DNA of 6,181 nt from positions 1 to 6,181 of the forward strand of contig JAJRQS010000128.1 in NCBI GenBank assembly GCA_024280135.1, written 5' to 3'. Each line of letters begins with the position of its first letter. The stretch's first letter is position 1. Of the stretch, positions 1 through 5,883 are shown piece by piece. The notes beneath the pieces were generated by a model. It worked only from the letters and a program-made list of their open reading frames with translations, did not search any database and was not told where the DNA came from. The stretch comes from Bacteroidota bacterium (lineage in GTDB: Bacteria; Bacteroidota; Bacteroidia; Chitinophagales; Saprospiraceae). The position numbers were made by a program, and so were the translations under genes.

Positions 1-1443
1 GATGCCGCTTCCAACAATAGCGTAGAACACATCCGATCCCTGATTGAACAGGTGAGGTTTCCGCCCCAACAAGGGAAATACAAAGTATTCATCATTGATG
101 AGGTACACATGTTGTCTTCTCAAGCTTTCAATGCTTTTTTGAAAACACTTGAAGAACCGCCACCTTATGCTATCTTTATTTTGGCACCAACCGAAAAGCA
201 TAAAATCATCCCGACCATCCTATCAAGATGTCAGATTTTTGATTTTAAGCAAATCCAAGTTCAGAATATCGTTACCCATCTTGAAAAAATTAGCGCAAGC
301 GAAGGAATCAAAGCAGATACTGATGCGCTCAATATGATTGCTCAAAAAGCGGACGGAGCCCTTCGGGACGCCTTATCTATTTTTGACCGAATCGCTGTTG
401 CTTCCAAAGGGCACATTACCTATAATGTCGTGATTGAGAATCTAAACATCCTCGATTATGATTACTACTTTAAGATTGTTGACGCAGCACTTGTAGAAGA
501 TATTTCTTCCACACTACTAACCTTCAATCAAGTTGTACGGCAGGGTTTTGAGCCCGGTATTTTCTTGAATGGGTTGTCGGCGCATTTACGGAACTTATTG
601 GTTTGTAAAAACCCGAAAACACTTGATTTATTGGATGTTGGGGAAGCTTTGAAGAAGCGGTATCAAGAACAAGCCATTGCGGCTCCTTTGTCCTTTATCT
701 TAACGGCCATGAACATCATCAACAAAGCTGATGTGGACTACAAAATGGCTAGAAACAAGCGGTTACACGTCGAACTGGCACTCATCAAGCTTACCTACAT
801 ACAGCAGGCGGTTACCTTGAGCCACAATCCGACTGAAAAAAAAAAGGCTGAGCCCAGTTTAGCACCAAAAACAACTACTGTAAACAGCGAGCCAGATCCT
901 GTTATGGTTAAGGACCCAAAGACGGACTATACGAGTGAGCCCAAAAAGCCTGCTGCGGCTGCTCAAGAAGAAGCCCCCAAACCCAATGCCGCGATTTCGC
1001 CCTCCCTTAATCTAAGTGATTTTGAAATGGCTGCCACGCAAGAGATTGCAGAAATCAAAGAAAGAAAACCCTTGCTGACAGAAGAAGTCCTACAGGCTTC
1101 CTGGGTCAGTTATACCGAAAAGACAACTTCAGCTTCTGTCAAGCAAGTATTAAAACTTGCAGTCCCTAAATTAGAGCAAAAAACAATTATCGTTCAAGTA
1201 GGTGGAGATTATGCCGGTCAAATCATCAAGCAAGAGCGAGAATTAATGAACTTTTTGAGGACTGAAATGCGCTATGACAGGTTGACGCTTGAAATACAGA
1301 TAGATCCGACGCTTGCGCCCAAAAGGACAGACAATTTACCAAAGAAAATAGTAACAAAGACAGAGCAATTAAATGGTCTTTTAGACCAAAACCCTCATAT
1401 TACTGACTTTTTGAAGCGTTTTTCTTTGCACGTTGAAGGGTAA
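1..1443 (+). CDS. dnaX: DNA polymerase III subunit tau/gamma (5'-truncated by window edge)
   Basis: This is the ATPase of the replicative clamp loader, which loads the sliding clamp. Its full-length tau form also ties the loader to the polymerase and helicase. The frame is open from base 1, where the first residues read DAASNNSVEHIR, the segment before Walker B in DnaX. By comparison with E. coli DnaX roughly 90-100 residues, including Walker A and the zinc-binding cysteines, lie off the left edge. In the 480 residues present I see Walker B DEVHML (codons 33-38), the SRC motif with its arginine finger (75-77), sensor 2 as DGALRDALS (118-126), the helical collar domain III (about 157-267), an Ala/Pro/Lys-rich linker (about 275-337) and a folded tau tail ending in ITDFLKRFSLHVEG. 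GTG at base 52 is internal, not a start. A slippery site at codons 280-282 could yield a short gamma form. Identification is secure; the tail function is inferred from the family. Confidence 0.96.
   Translation, partial: DAASNNSVEHIRSLIEQVRFPPQQGKYKVFIIDEVHMLSSQAFNAFLKTLEEPPPYAIFILAPTEKHKIIPTILSRCQIFDFKQIQVQNIVTHLEKISASEGIKADTDALNMIAQKADGALRDALSIFDRIAVASKGHITYNVVIENLNILDYDYYFKIVDAALVEDISSTLLTFNQVVRQGFEPGIFLNGLSAHLRNLLVCKNPKTLDLLDVGEALKKRYQEQAIAAPLSFILTAMNIINKADVDYKMARNKRLHVELALIKLTYIQQAVTLSHNPTEKKKAEPSLAPKTTTVNSEPDPVMVKDPKTDYTSEPKKPAAAAQEEAPKPNAAISPSLNLSDFEMAATQEIAEIKERKPLLTEEVLQASWVSYTEKTTSASVKQVLKLAVPKLEQKTIIVQVGGDYAGQIIKQERELMNFLRTEMRYDRLTLEIQIDPTLAPKRTDNLPKKIVTKTEQLNGLLDQNPHITDFLKRFSLHVEG
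836..851 (+). other. Putative programmed -1 frameshift / slippage site in dnaX
   Basis: Bases 836-845 are ten consecutive A, followed by G. The heptamer A AAA AAG (840-846) lies in the correct phase for tandem -1 slippage, because the zero-frame codons are AAA and AAG (both Lys). After a -1 slip the next codons are GGC (Gly) then TGA at 849-851. If one A is lost instead, the frame ends at TAG 860-862. The site falls just after domain III, where E. coli uses the same heptamer to make gamma. A weak hairpin with G-T wobbles can form directly downstream (GCTGAG 847-852, TTTAGC 858-863). I see no convincing Shine-Dalgarno stimulator upstream. Ribosomal frameshifting (E. coli type) and transcriptional slippage on the A run (Thermus type) are both possible. 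Confidence 0.7.
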
Positions 1444-1502
1444 TGCCTAACAATTTGCTTGCGGTACAATTTTTGAAGCATAAAACTGTTAACTTAGAGG
1501 GT

Positions 1503-1510
1503 TATTTTTG
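1503..1510 (+). promoter_or_regulatory. Weak candidate -7 box upstream of the OmpA-family gene
   Basis: TATTTTTG fits the Bacteroidota -7 consensus TAnnTTTG and lies in the 141-base spacer between dnaX and the OmpA-family gene. The nearest TTTTG that could serve as a -33 element (1471-1475) is 27 bases upstream, longer than the usual spacing of about 20. The leader would be about 70 bases. In such an AT-rich spacer a chance match is quite possible. The rest of the spacer shows no convincing terminator for dnaX. Confidence 0.3.
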
Positions 1511-1584
1511 TTGAAAACATCAATACAAATAAGCCTTTTTTACCATCCGTGTGATGAAGCGAGCCCCCTTTTAGCCAATTTTGA

Positions 1585-2739
1585 ATGAAAGAATTTATCA
1601 AATTTGCTTTTTTTGTGCTCCTATTAGGAATACTTCCTTTTAAAGGGCTTGCGCAAAAAGTTTATGAAAACATCGTCCCGAATCCGGGCTTTGAAGAATA
1701 TTCAGCCTATCCGATTGGTTGGTTTTATAATGGAAAACAATTTTCAAAAATTCAGAAATATTGGTTTTCTTCCACCCAAACTTCGCCAGATGTCTATGGT
1801 CCTAAAGTCCGTGTACCCAATAATTGGAAAGAAAAGGGATTTGGAAACATCAAACCTACAGAAGGAAAATCTTTTGTTGGGATTACCACTTACGGATGTG
1901 ATGCGGGGAAGCCGCATTGCAAAGAATATATTGAAGTACAGTTAAAAGAGCCACTAGTGCCTGGGCAAAATTATCAGGTTTCTGTAAAGGTCGCTCAATT
2001 ACCTCATACTGTGCCCGTTAATAATATTGGATTTGTCTTTTCGAATGAAAGGGTGCTACATAGAAATGAAGAATGCATTCTTCTACAGCCGACCGTTAAC
2101 TTTAATCAGACGATGTCTTACTTTGGAAAATGGGCCAAATTGCACAGCCAGTTTGTTGCAAAATCTGCCAGTCAGTATATGGTTATTGGCAACTTTTTTC
2201 TCGACAGTCAGACACATGCCCTTACGGGAAAATACCCGTACGCCTATTTTTATTTGGATGATGTAGCCGTCCGAAAAGTCCCGCCCATTCTGCCTGTTCC
2301 CGTTGATCAACATGACTTACAGTTTGCCGTGCTTGCGCCCAATAAGTTGATCACTTTGCATAATATTTACTTTGAATTTGATAAGTCAAATTTACACCCT
2401 CGTTCAACATATGAATTAAAGCAACTGACCGCTATCCTAGAAAGCGACCCCACAATGGTCATCCAAATTATTGGGCATACGGATGATATGGGCAGCGATG
2501 ACTACAACAAGAGTCTATCTCTTGCTAGAGCAAATGCTGTCAAGAAATATTTAATAGACCAAGCTATTTCGGCAACTCGATTAAAAGTATTGGGAAAAGG
2601 AGACACAGAACCCATGGCAACAAATAACACCGAAAGCGGTCGCCAAAAGAACAGACGAATTGAATTTAAGATTTTAAAAATGAACCCAAATGCTTCCATT
2701 AAAATTTCAGGATCAACTACTACCCGAAGCGGGCTGTGA
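1585..2739 (+). CDS. Secreted OmpA-family protein with beta-sandwich-like N-terminal region
   Basis: This is a predicted envelope protein of 384 residues that should bind peptidoglycan non-covalently. Residues 1-23 form a signal peptide: a Lys-containing start, a hydrophobic core (FAFFVLLLGIL), then GLA with cleavage likely before Gln24; there is no lipobox cysteine. Residues about 28-232 begin with NIVPNPGFEEY and end in YFYLDDVAVRKV, a pattern seen in jelly-roll, carbohydrate-binding-like domains; this is inference and its ligand is unknown. Residues about 258-363 are an OmpA C-terminal domain (IYFEFDKSNL, IIGHTDDMG, LSLARANAV, GRQKNRRIEF). Asp300 and Arg315 match the pair that holds diaminopimelate in OmpA homologues. 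Start ATG 1585 is supported by the signal peptide; no strong Shine-Dalgarno is seen. A 21-residue tail after RRIEFKIL runs into rnhB, overlapping it by 50 bases. It has no beta-barrel domain, so it is not classical OmpA. Confidence 0.9.
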   Translation: MKEFIKFAFFVLLLGILPFKGLAQKVYENIVPNPGFEEYSAYPIGWFYNGKQFSKIQKYWFSSTQTSPDVYGPKVRVPNNWKEKGFGNIKPTEGKSFVGITTYGCDAGKPHCKEYIEVQLKEPLVPGQNYQVSVKVAQLPHTVPVNNIGFVFSNERVLHRNEECILLQPTVNFNQTMSYFGKWAKLHSQFVAKSASQYMVIGNFFLDSQTHALTGKYPYAYFYLDDVAVRKVPPILPVPVDQHDLQFAVLAPNKLITLHNIYFEFDKSNLHPRSTYELKQLTAILESDPTMVIQIIGHTDDMGSDDYNKSLSLARANAVKKYLIDQAISATRLKVLGKGDTEPMATNNTESGRQKNRRIEFKILKMNPNASIKISGSTTTRSGL

Positions 2740-3274
2740 TGAAGCAGGCAGGGGTTGTCTCGCTGGACCTGTTGTTGCGGCTGCCGTTATTTTGCCAGAC
2801 GACTTCGAACACCCCCTTTTGAATGACTCCAAACAGCTCACAGAAAAACAACGCTTACTTCTAAAAGATTATATCGAAACACATGCAGCTGCCTTTGCTG
2901 TTGCTTTTGTTTCCCCAAAAGAAATTGATGATATTAATATTTTGCAAGCTTCGATTTTAGCGATGCATCGAGCATTAGACAAATTAAAAACCCGTCCAAA
3001 ACATATTATTGTGGACGGCAATAAATTCAACCCTTACCAAAAAATTAAGCATACTTGTGTCATCAAAGGAGATAGCAAATATGCATCAATAGCCGCTGCT
3101 TCTGTCTTAGCCAAAACAGCTCGTGATGCATACATGAAAAAGGCTGCTAAAAAATATCCGCAATATGCTTGGACCAGCAATAAAGGTTATCCCACCAAAG
3201 CACACCGAGCGGCTATCCAAGAAAATGGAACAACCCCCTTGCATCGAATGACTTTTAGATTGTTGGCTGAATAA
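2690..3274 (+). CDS. rnhB: Ribonuclease HII
   Basis: This enzyme cuts the RNA strand of RNA-DNA hybrids and nicks at single ribonucleotides left in DNA, starting ribonucleotide excision repair. The 194-residue length is normal for the family. Visible motifs are DEAGRG (17-22) with catalytic Asp17 and Glu18, Asp109 in IIVDGN, Asp128 in KGDSKYASIAAASVLAKTARD, and Tyr167 in GYPTKAHR, corresponding to the tyrosine that senses the ribonucleotide junction. The start is effectively forced: an in-frame TGA lies at 2681-2683, and ATG 2690 is the only ATG, GTG or TTG codon between it and the catalytic motif. The first 50 bases overlap the OmpA-family gene in another frame, so the two are probably co-transcribed, perhaps with translational coupling. 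I see no independent promoter. Nothing links the two proteins functionally. Confidence 0.96.
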   Translation: MLPLKFQDQLLPEAGCDEAGRGCLAGPVVAAAVILPDDFEHPLLNDSKQLTEKQRLLLKDYIETHAAAFAVAFVSPKEIDDINILQASILAMHRALDKLKTRPKHIIVDGNKFNPYQKIKHTCVIKGDSKYASIAAASVLAKTARDAYMKKAAKKYPQYAWTSNKGYPTKAHRAAIQENGTTPLHRMTFRLLAE

Positions 3275-3324
3275 ATAGATACCATCTTGAGTAATTCGTG
3301 ATAAAACTAGACGGTAAGCTAATG

Positions 3325-3339
3325 ATTTATAATATAAAT
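3325..3339. repeat. Perfect 15-base AT palindrome upstream of the methyltransferase promoter
   Basis: ATTTATA and TATAAAT flank a single A, giving a perfect 7-bp inverted repeat in the spacer after rnhB. It abuts the T-rich -33 candidate of the next gene, a position suited to an operator or an AT-rich upstream element. It lacks a T tract and GC pairs, so it is not a good terminator. Chance is a real alternative in DNA this AT-rich. Confidence 0.35.
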
Positions 3340-3369
3340 GTTTTAGGGAAGAGGGATTATGTACCTTTG
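3339..3369 (+). promoter_or_regulatory. Bacteroidota-type promoter of the methyltransferase gene
   Basis: TACCTTTG at 3362-3369, followed by C, is an exact match to the -7 consensus TAnnTTTG. A T-rich -33 element, TGTTT (3339-3343), lies 18 bases upstream, close to the usual spacing. Transcription should begin around 3374-3376, about 10 bases before the ATG at 3386, giving a very short leader. The earlier in-frame ATG at 3359 lies inside this promoter and would not be transcribed from it. Confidence 0.65.
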
Positions 3370-3385
3370 CGTTAAAGCAAAGTAT

Positions 3386-4450
3386 ATGAACATAGAGATG
3401 AGCAGACCCGAACCCATTAAACCCCAAAAGGGGGTAACTGTATTTGAACGCGGGACGGATGTTCAGCTTACGCTTAAAAGCTTAGAAGCGGGTAAAACCA
3501 TATTGGTCACCGGTTTTTATAATAATGGATTAGCACTTTTGCGAGAGTTACGGGCCTATTTGAATAGAAAAATGCCCAATAAGACTTTTCAAGAGCAACG
3601 ACAATATAGAGCTGCATATCAGAAGCTCTCGAATCTTATTTTATTAGAAATAAGCGATCATCAATTGGTCGTAAAAAAATCTCCCTCTATTGGTTGGTTG
3701 AAAAAGCTCTATCCAGAGAAAAAAGTTTTTTGGCTATCCTTCCCCCAAGTGCAAGGACTCAATAGCTCTTGGCAATGGTATGTAAATGGCATCTCAATAC
3801 CCGTACTTCGAAATAAAATACACCCATTTTACGGGACCTATTTTCCCACAAATTTTGAGCATTTAGTGCTTTTTGACAATTGGCTAAAACGGTACAAAGG
3901 AGCGAAAAAAACAGCTATTGATGTTGGAATAGGAAGTGGGGTGCTTTCTTTACAAATGATGAAACATGGCTTTCAAAAGGTTTTTGGAACAGACACCAAC
4001 CCGAATGCAATAATCGGACTAACAGAATTCATGGGCGACACTAAGTTGTCAAGAAAAATAGAGTTGGACTTGGGTCATCTATTTGGCAAGTGGGAAAAGC
4101 AAACAGAATTGATTGTTTTTAATCCTCCTTGGTTGCCAGAAAGCTATAATCTAGATAGCAACATTGATAAGTCTATTTATTACGATGAAAAATTATTTCC
4201 AGACTTCTTCAAAGAAGCTAAAAAGAGGCTTTTACCTGACGGGAAAATTGTACTCTTATTTTCTAATTTGGCACAAATAGCAAATGTAACAAAAGAACAC
4301 CCTATTGAAAAGGAGATTGCTAAAGGAGGGCGATTTGAATTAGAAAAATGCTTCAAAAAACGAGTCAAAGATGCCTCTTACAAAACAAAAAGAGACCAAC
4401 ACTGGCGTTCCGAACAAGAAGTAGAGTTTTGGGTTTTGAAACATCAATAG
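3386..4450 (+). CDS. Class I SAM-dependent methyltransferase with NPPW motif, substrate unknown
   Basis: This cytoplasmic methyltransferase is 354 residues long from the start chosen here. The C-terminal half is a Rossmann-fold SAM domain: motif I IDVGIGSG (178-185), acidic residue Asp203 in GTDTNPNA, which should bind the ribose of SAM, and motif IV NPPW (246-249), followed by LLPDGKIVLLFSN (282-294). [ND]PP[YFW] marks enzymes that methylate planar amide or amino nitrogens, such as PrmC/HemK on glutamine of release factors or RsmC/RlmG and adenine methylases on RNA or DNA. Residues 1-150 form a separate N-terminal region with a Lys/Arg/Gln-rich helical stretch (about 55-80) that might bind the substrate; I do not recognise it. 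HPFYGTYFPTNFEHL (146-160) sits where PrmC-like proteins carry their pre-motif I segment. ATG 3386 is preferred because ATG 3359 lies in the promoter; ATG 3398 is also possible. No Shine-Dalgarno is evident. The class is secure, the substrate is not. Confidence 0.82.
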   Translation: MNIEMSRPEPIKPQKGVTVFERGTDVQLTLKSLEAGKTILVTGFYNNGLALLRELRAYLNRKMPNKTFQEQRQYRAAYQKLSNLILLEISDHQLVVKKSPSIGWLKKLYPEKKVFWLSFPQVQGLNSSWQWYVNGISIPVLRNKIHPFYGTYFPTNFEHLVLFDNWLKRYKGAKKTAIDVGIGSGVLSLQMMKHGFQKVFGTDTNPNAIIGLTEFMGDTKLSRKIELDLGHLFGKWEKQTELIVFNPPWLPESYNLDSNIDKSIYYDEKLFPDFFKEAKKRLLPDGKIVLLFSNLAQIANVTKEHPIEKEIAKGGRFELEKCFKKRVKDASYKTKRDQHWRSEQEVEFWVLKHQ

Positions 4451-4506
4451 CTGAAAATTTTCGGGAGCGGCTATTCCGTCTATAAGCAATACTGTTTAAA
4501 TAAGAT

Positions 4507-4514
4507 TACCTTTG
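4507..4514 (+). promoter_or_regulatory. Candidate -7 promoter box of the helicase gene
   Basis: TACCTTTG is identical to the box before the methyltransferase gene and matches TAnnTTTG. It ends 19 bases before the helicase ATG, so the predicted leader is about 10-15 bases. I cannot find a good TTTG-like -33 element at the usual distance, so support rests on the -7 box, its position between genes and its identity to the upstream example. Confidence 0.5.
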
Positions 4515-4533
4515 TATTGAAAGACGCGAAAAT

Positions 4534-5883
4534 ATGTTATTTGAAGATTTGAATTTAAACAGACCCTTGCTAAATGCATTAGACGATATGGGCTATGTCA
4601 ATCCGACACCTATACAGATGGAGGCGTTCGCACCTATCATGTCAGGAGTTGATATCGTGGGTATTGCTCAGACGGGTACAGGAAAAACCTTTGCTTTTCT
4701 ATTGCCTTTATTGAAATTATGGAAGTACAATACGACGGATCTTCACCCAAGGATAGTCATACTTGTTCCGACGAGAGAATTAGTGGTACAGATTGTATCC
4801 GAAATAGAAAAACTAACCCAATACATGCCCGTAAAGACCTATGGCGTTTATGGGGGAGCAAATATTAACACGCAAAAATCTATCATTTCACAAGGGCTAG
4901 ACATTATCGTTGGGACACCTGGTCGGTTAATGGATCTAAGTATGAGTAGAGCCTTGAAACTCAAAAAAGTCAAACATTTCGTTCTGGACGAGGTAGATGA
5001 AATGCTTGAACTAGGATTCAGCGTGCAACTCAATAATATCCTCGACATGTTGCCAGATAGAAGACAAAATTTGTTCTTCTCTGCGACCTTATCTCCTGAA
5101 GTAGAAATCATTCTTAATACTTTTTTTGTAGGGGCAAAAAAAATACAAATCGCAAAAACAGGTACGCCATTAGAGCAGATAGACCAGTCTCTATATCATG
5201 TACCCAACTTTTATACAAAGCTAAATCTTTTATCCCTACTTCTGGAGCAATCAGAAGAGATGACAAGGGTTCTTGTATTCGTGAGAAATAAACGCTTGGC
5301 AAATCTAATCTATGACGCTATGTCAACGATTTTTGGGGAAGTCATCGGCATTATTCATTCTAATAAATCTCAAAACCAAAGGCTGAAAGCCGTAGAAAAG
5401 TTTAGAGATAATCGCTTAAGAGTGCTGATTGCTACGGATGTCATCGCCCGAGGAGTGGACATCAATGAAGTAAGTCATGTTATCAACTTTGACCTGCCTG
5501 ATATTCCTGAGATTTATATGCACCGTATTGGGAGAACAGGAAGAGCCGATAAAAATGGTATTGCCATTACATTTGTCAGTGAATTTGAAATGGACTACTT
5601 GATGGCCATAGAAACGCTCATGCATCGAGCGATACCCGTTTCAGATACACCTGAAAACCTCGTCGTATCGGATAAGCTGCTAGAAGAAGAAAAACCCGTA
5701 TTCTTAGGAGATAAACAGTATCGAAAAGAACATACCTTAAAGACACAAGGTGCTTTTCATGAAAAATCTGCTAAAAATTCAAAAGTAAATCTCGGTGGTC
5801 TAAGCAAACGAAAGCCTCGTAAAACAAAAACGGTCAACAGGGGTAATAAAAAACGAATGGCAAAGCGGAGGCGTAAAAAATAA
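4534..5883 (+). CDS. DEAD-box ATP-dependent RNA helicase, RhlE-like layout, with DEVD motif II
   Basis: This 449-residue RNA helicase should unwind short RNA duplexes in ribosome assembly, RNA decay or cold adaptation; which of these cannot be read from sequence. Motifs in order are Phe3 plus TPIQ (25-28, Q motif), AQTGTGKT (45-52, Walker A), PTREL (79-83), GG (107-108), TPGR (128-131), DEVD (152-155, Walker B), SAT (183-185), VLVFV (246-250), ATDVIARGVD (300-309) and HRIGRTGR (330-337). All are canonical except motif II, where the usual alanine is valine (codon GTA, 4993-4995); the Mg/ATP-contacting acidic residues are kept. After the core (about residue 370), a low-complexity extension ends in 25 residues (425-449) of which 16 are Lys or Arg, a probable non-specific RNA-binding tail. 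ATG 4534 places the Q-motif Phe at residue 3, as usual. It has its own promoter box and is probably monocistronic. Assigning it to RhlE, DeaD or another subgroup would be guesswork. Confidence 0.93.
   Translation: MLFEDLNLNRPLLNALDDMGYVNPTPIQMEAFAPIMSGVDIVGIAQTGTGKTFAFLLPLLKLWKYNTTDLHPRIVILVPTRELVVQIVSEIEKLTQYMPVKTYGVYGGANINTQKSIISQGLDIIVGTPGRLMDLSMSRALKLKKVKHFVLDEVDEMLELGFSVQLNNILDMLPDRRQNLFFSATLSPEVEIILNTFFVGAKKIQIAKTGTPLEQIDQSLYHVPNFYTKLNLLSLLLEQSEEMTRVLVFVRNKRLANLIYDAMSTIFGEVIGIIHSNKSQNQRLKAVEKFRDNRLRVLIATDVIARGVDINEVSHVINFDLPDIPEIYMHRIGRTGRADKNGIAITFVSEFEMDYLMAIETLMHRAIPVSDTPENLVVSDKLLEEEKPVFLGDKQYRKEHTLKTQGAFHEKSAKNSKVNLGGLSKRKPRKTKTVNRGNKKRMAKRRRKK

Noticed and set aside
52..54. GTG at 52 as the start of dnaX
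   Set aside because: The frame is open to base 1 and the upstream residues (DAASNNSVEHIR) are conserved DnaX sequence, so the GTG is an internal valine codon.
1456..1480. TGCTT/AAGCA inverted repeat after dnaX as a terminator
   Set aside because: Only five pairs with a 15-base loop and no following T tract.
2027..2313. Open frames on both strands inside the OmpA-family gene
   Set aside because: They overlap a gene with a clear signal peptide and domain, and their translations show no recognisable motif or composition of a real protein.
3107..3427. A 106-codon - strand frame across the rnhB end and the following spacer
   Set aside because: It covers conserved RnhB residues and the promoter on the opposite strand; the translation resembles no family and has no supporting start context.
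4453..4478. GAAAATTTTC palindrome and CGGGA/TTCCG hairpin after the methyltransferase stop as a terminator
   Set aside because: The stem is only five pairs with a G-T wobble and is not followed by a T tract, so support is too weak to annotate.
4848..5625. Several - strand frames of 62-87 codons inside the helicase gene
   Set aside because: They are shadows opposite conserved helicase motifs, rich in Ser and other residues typical of antisense reading.
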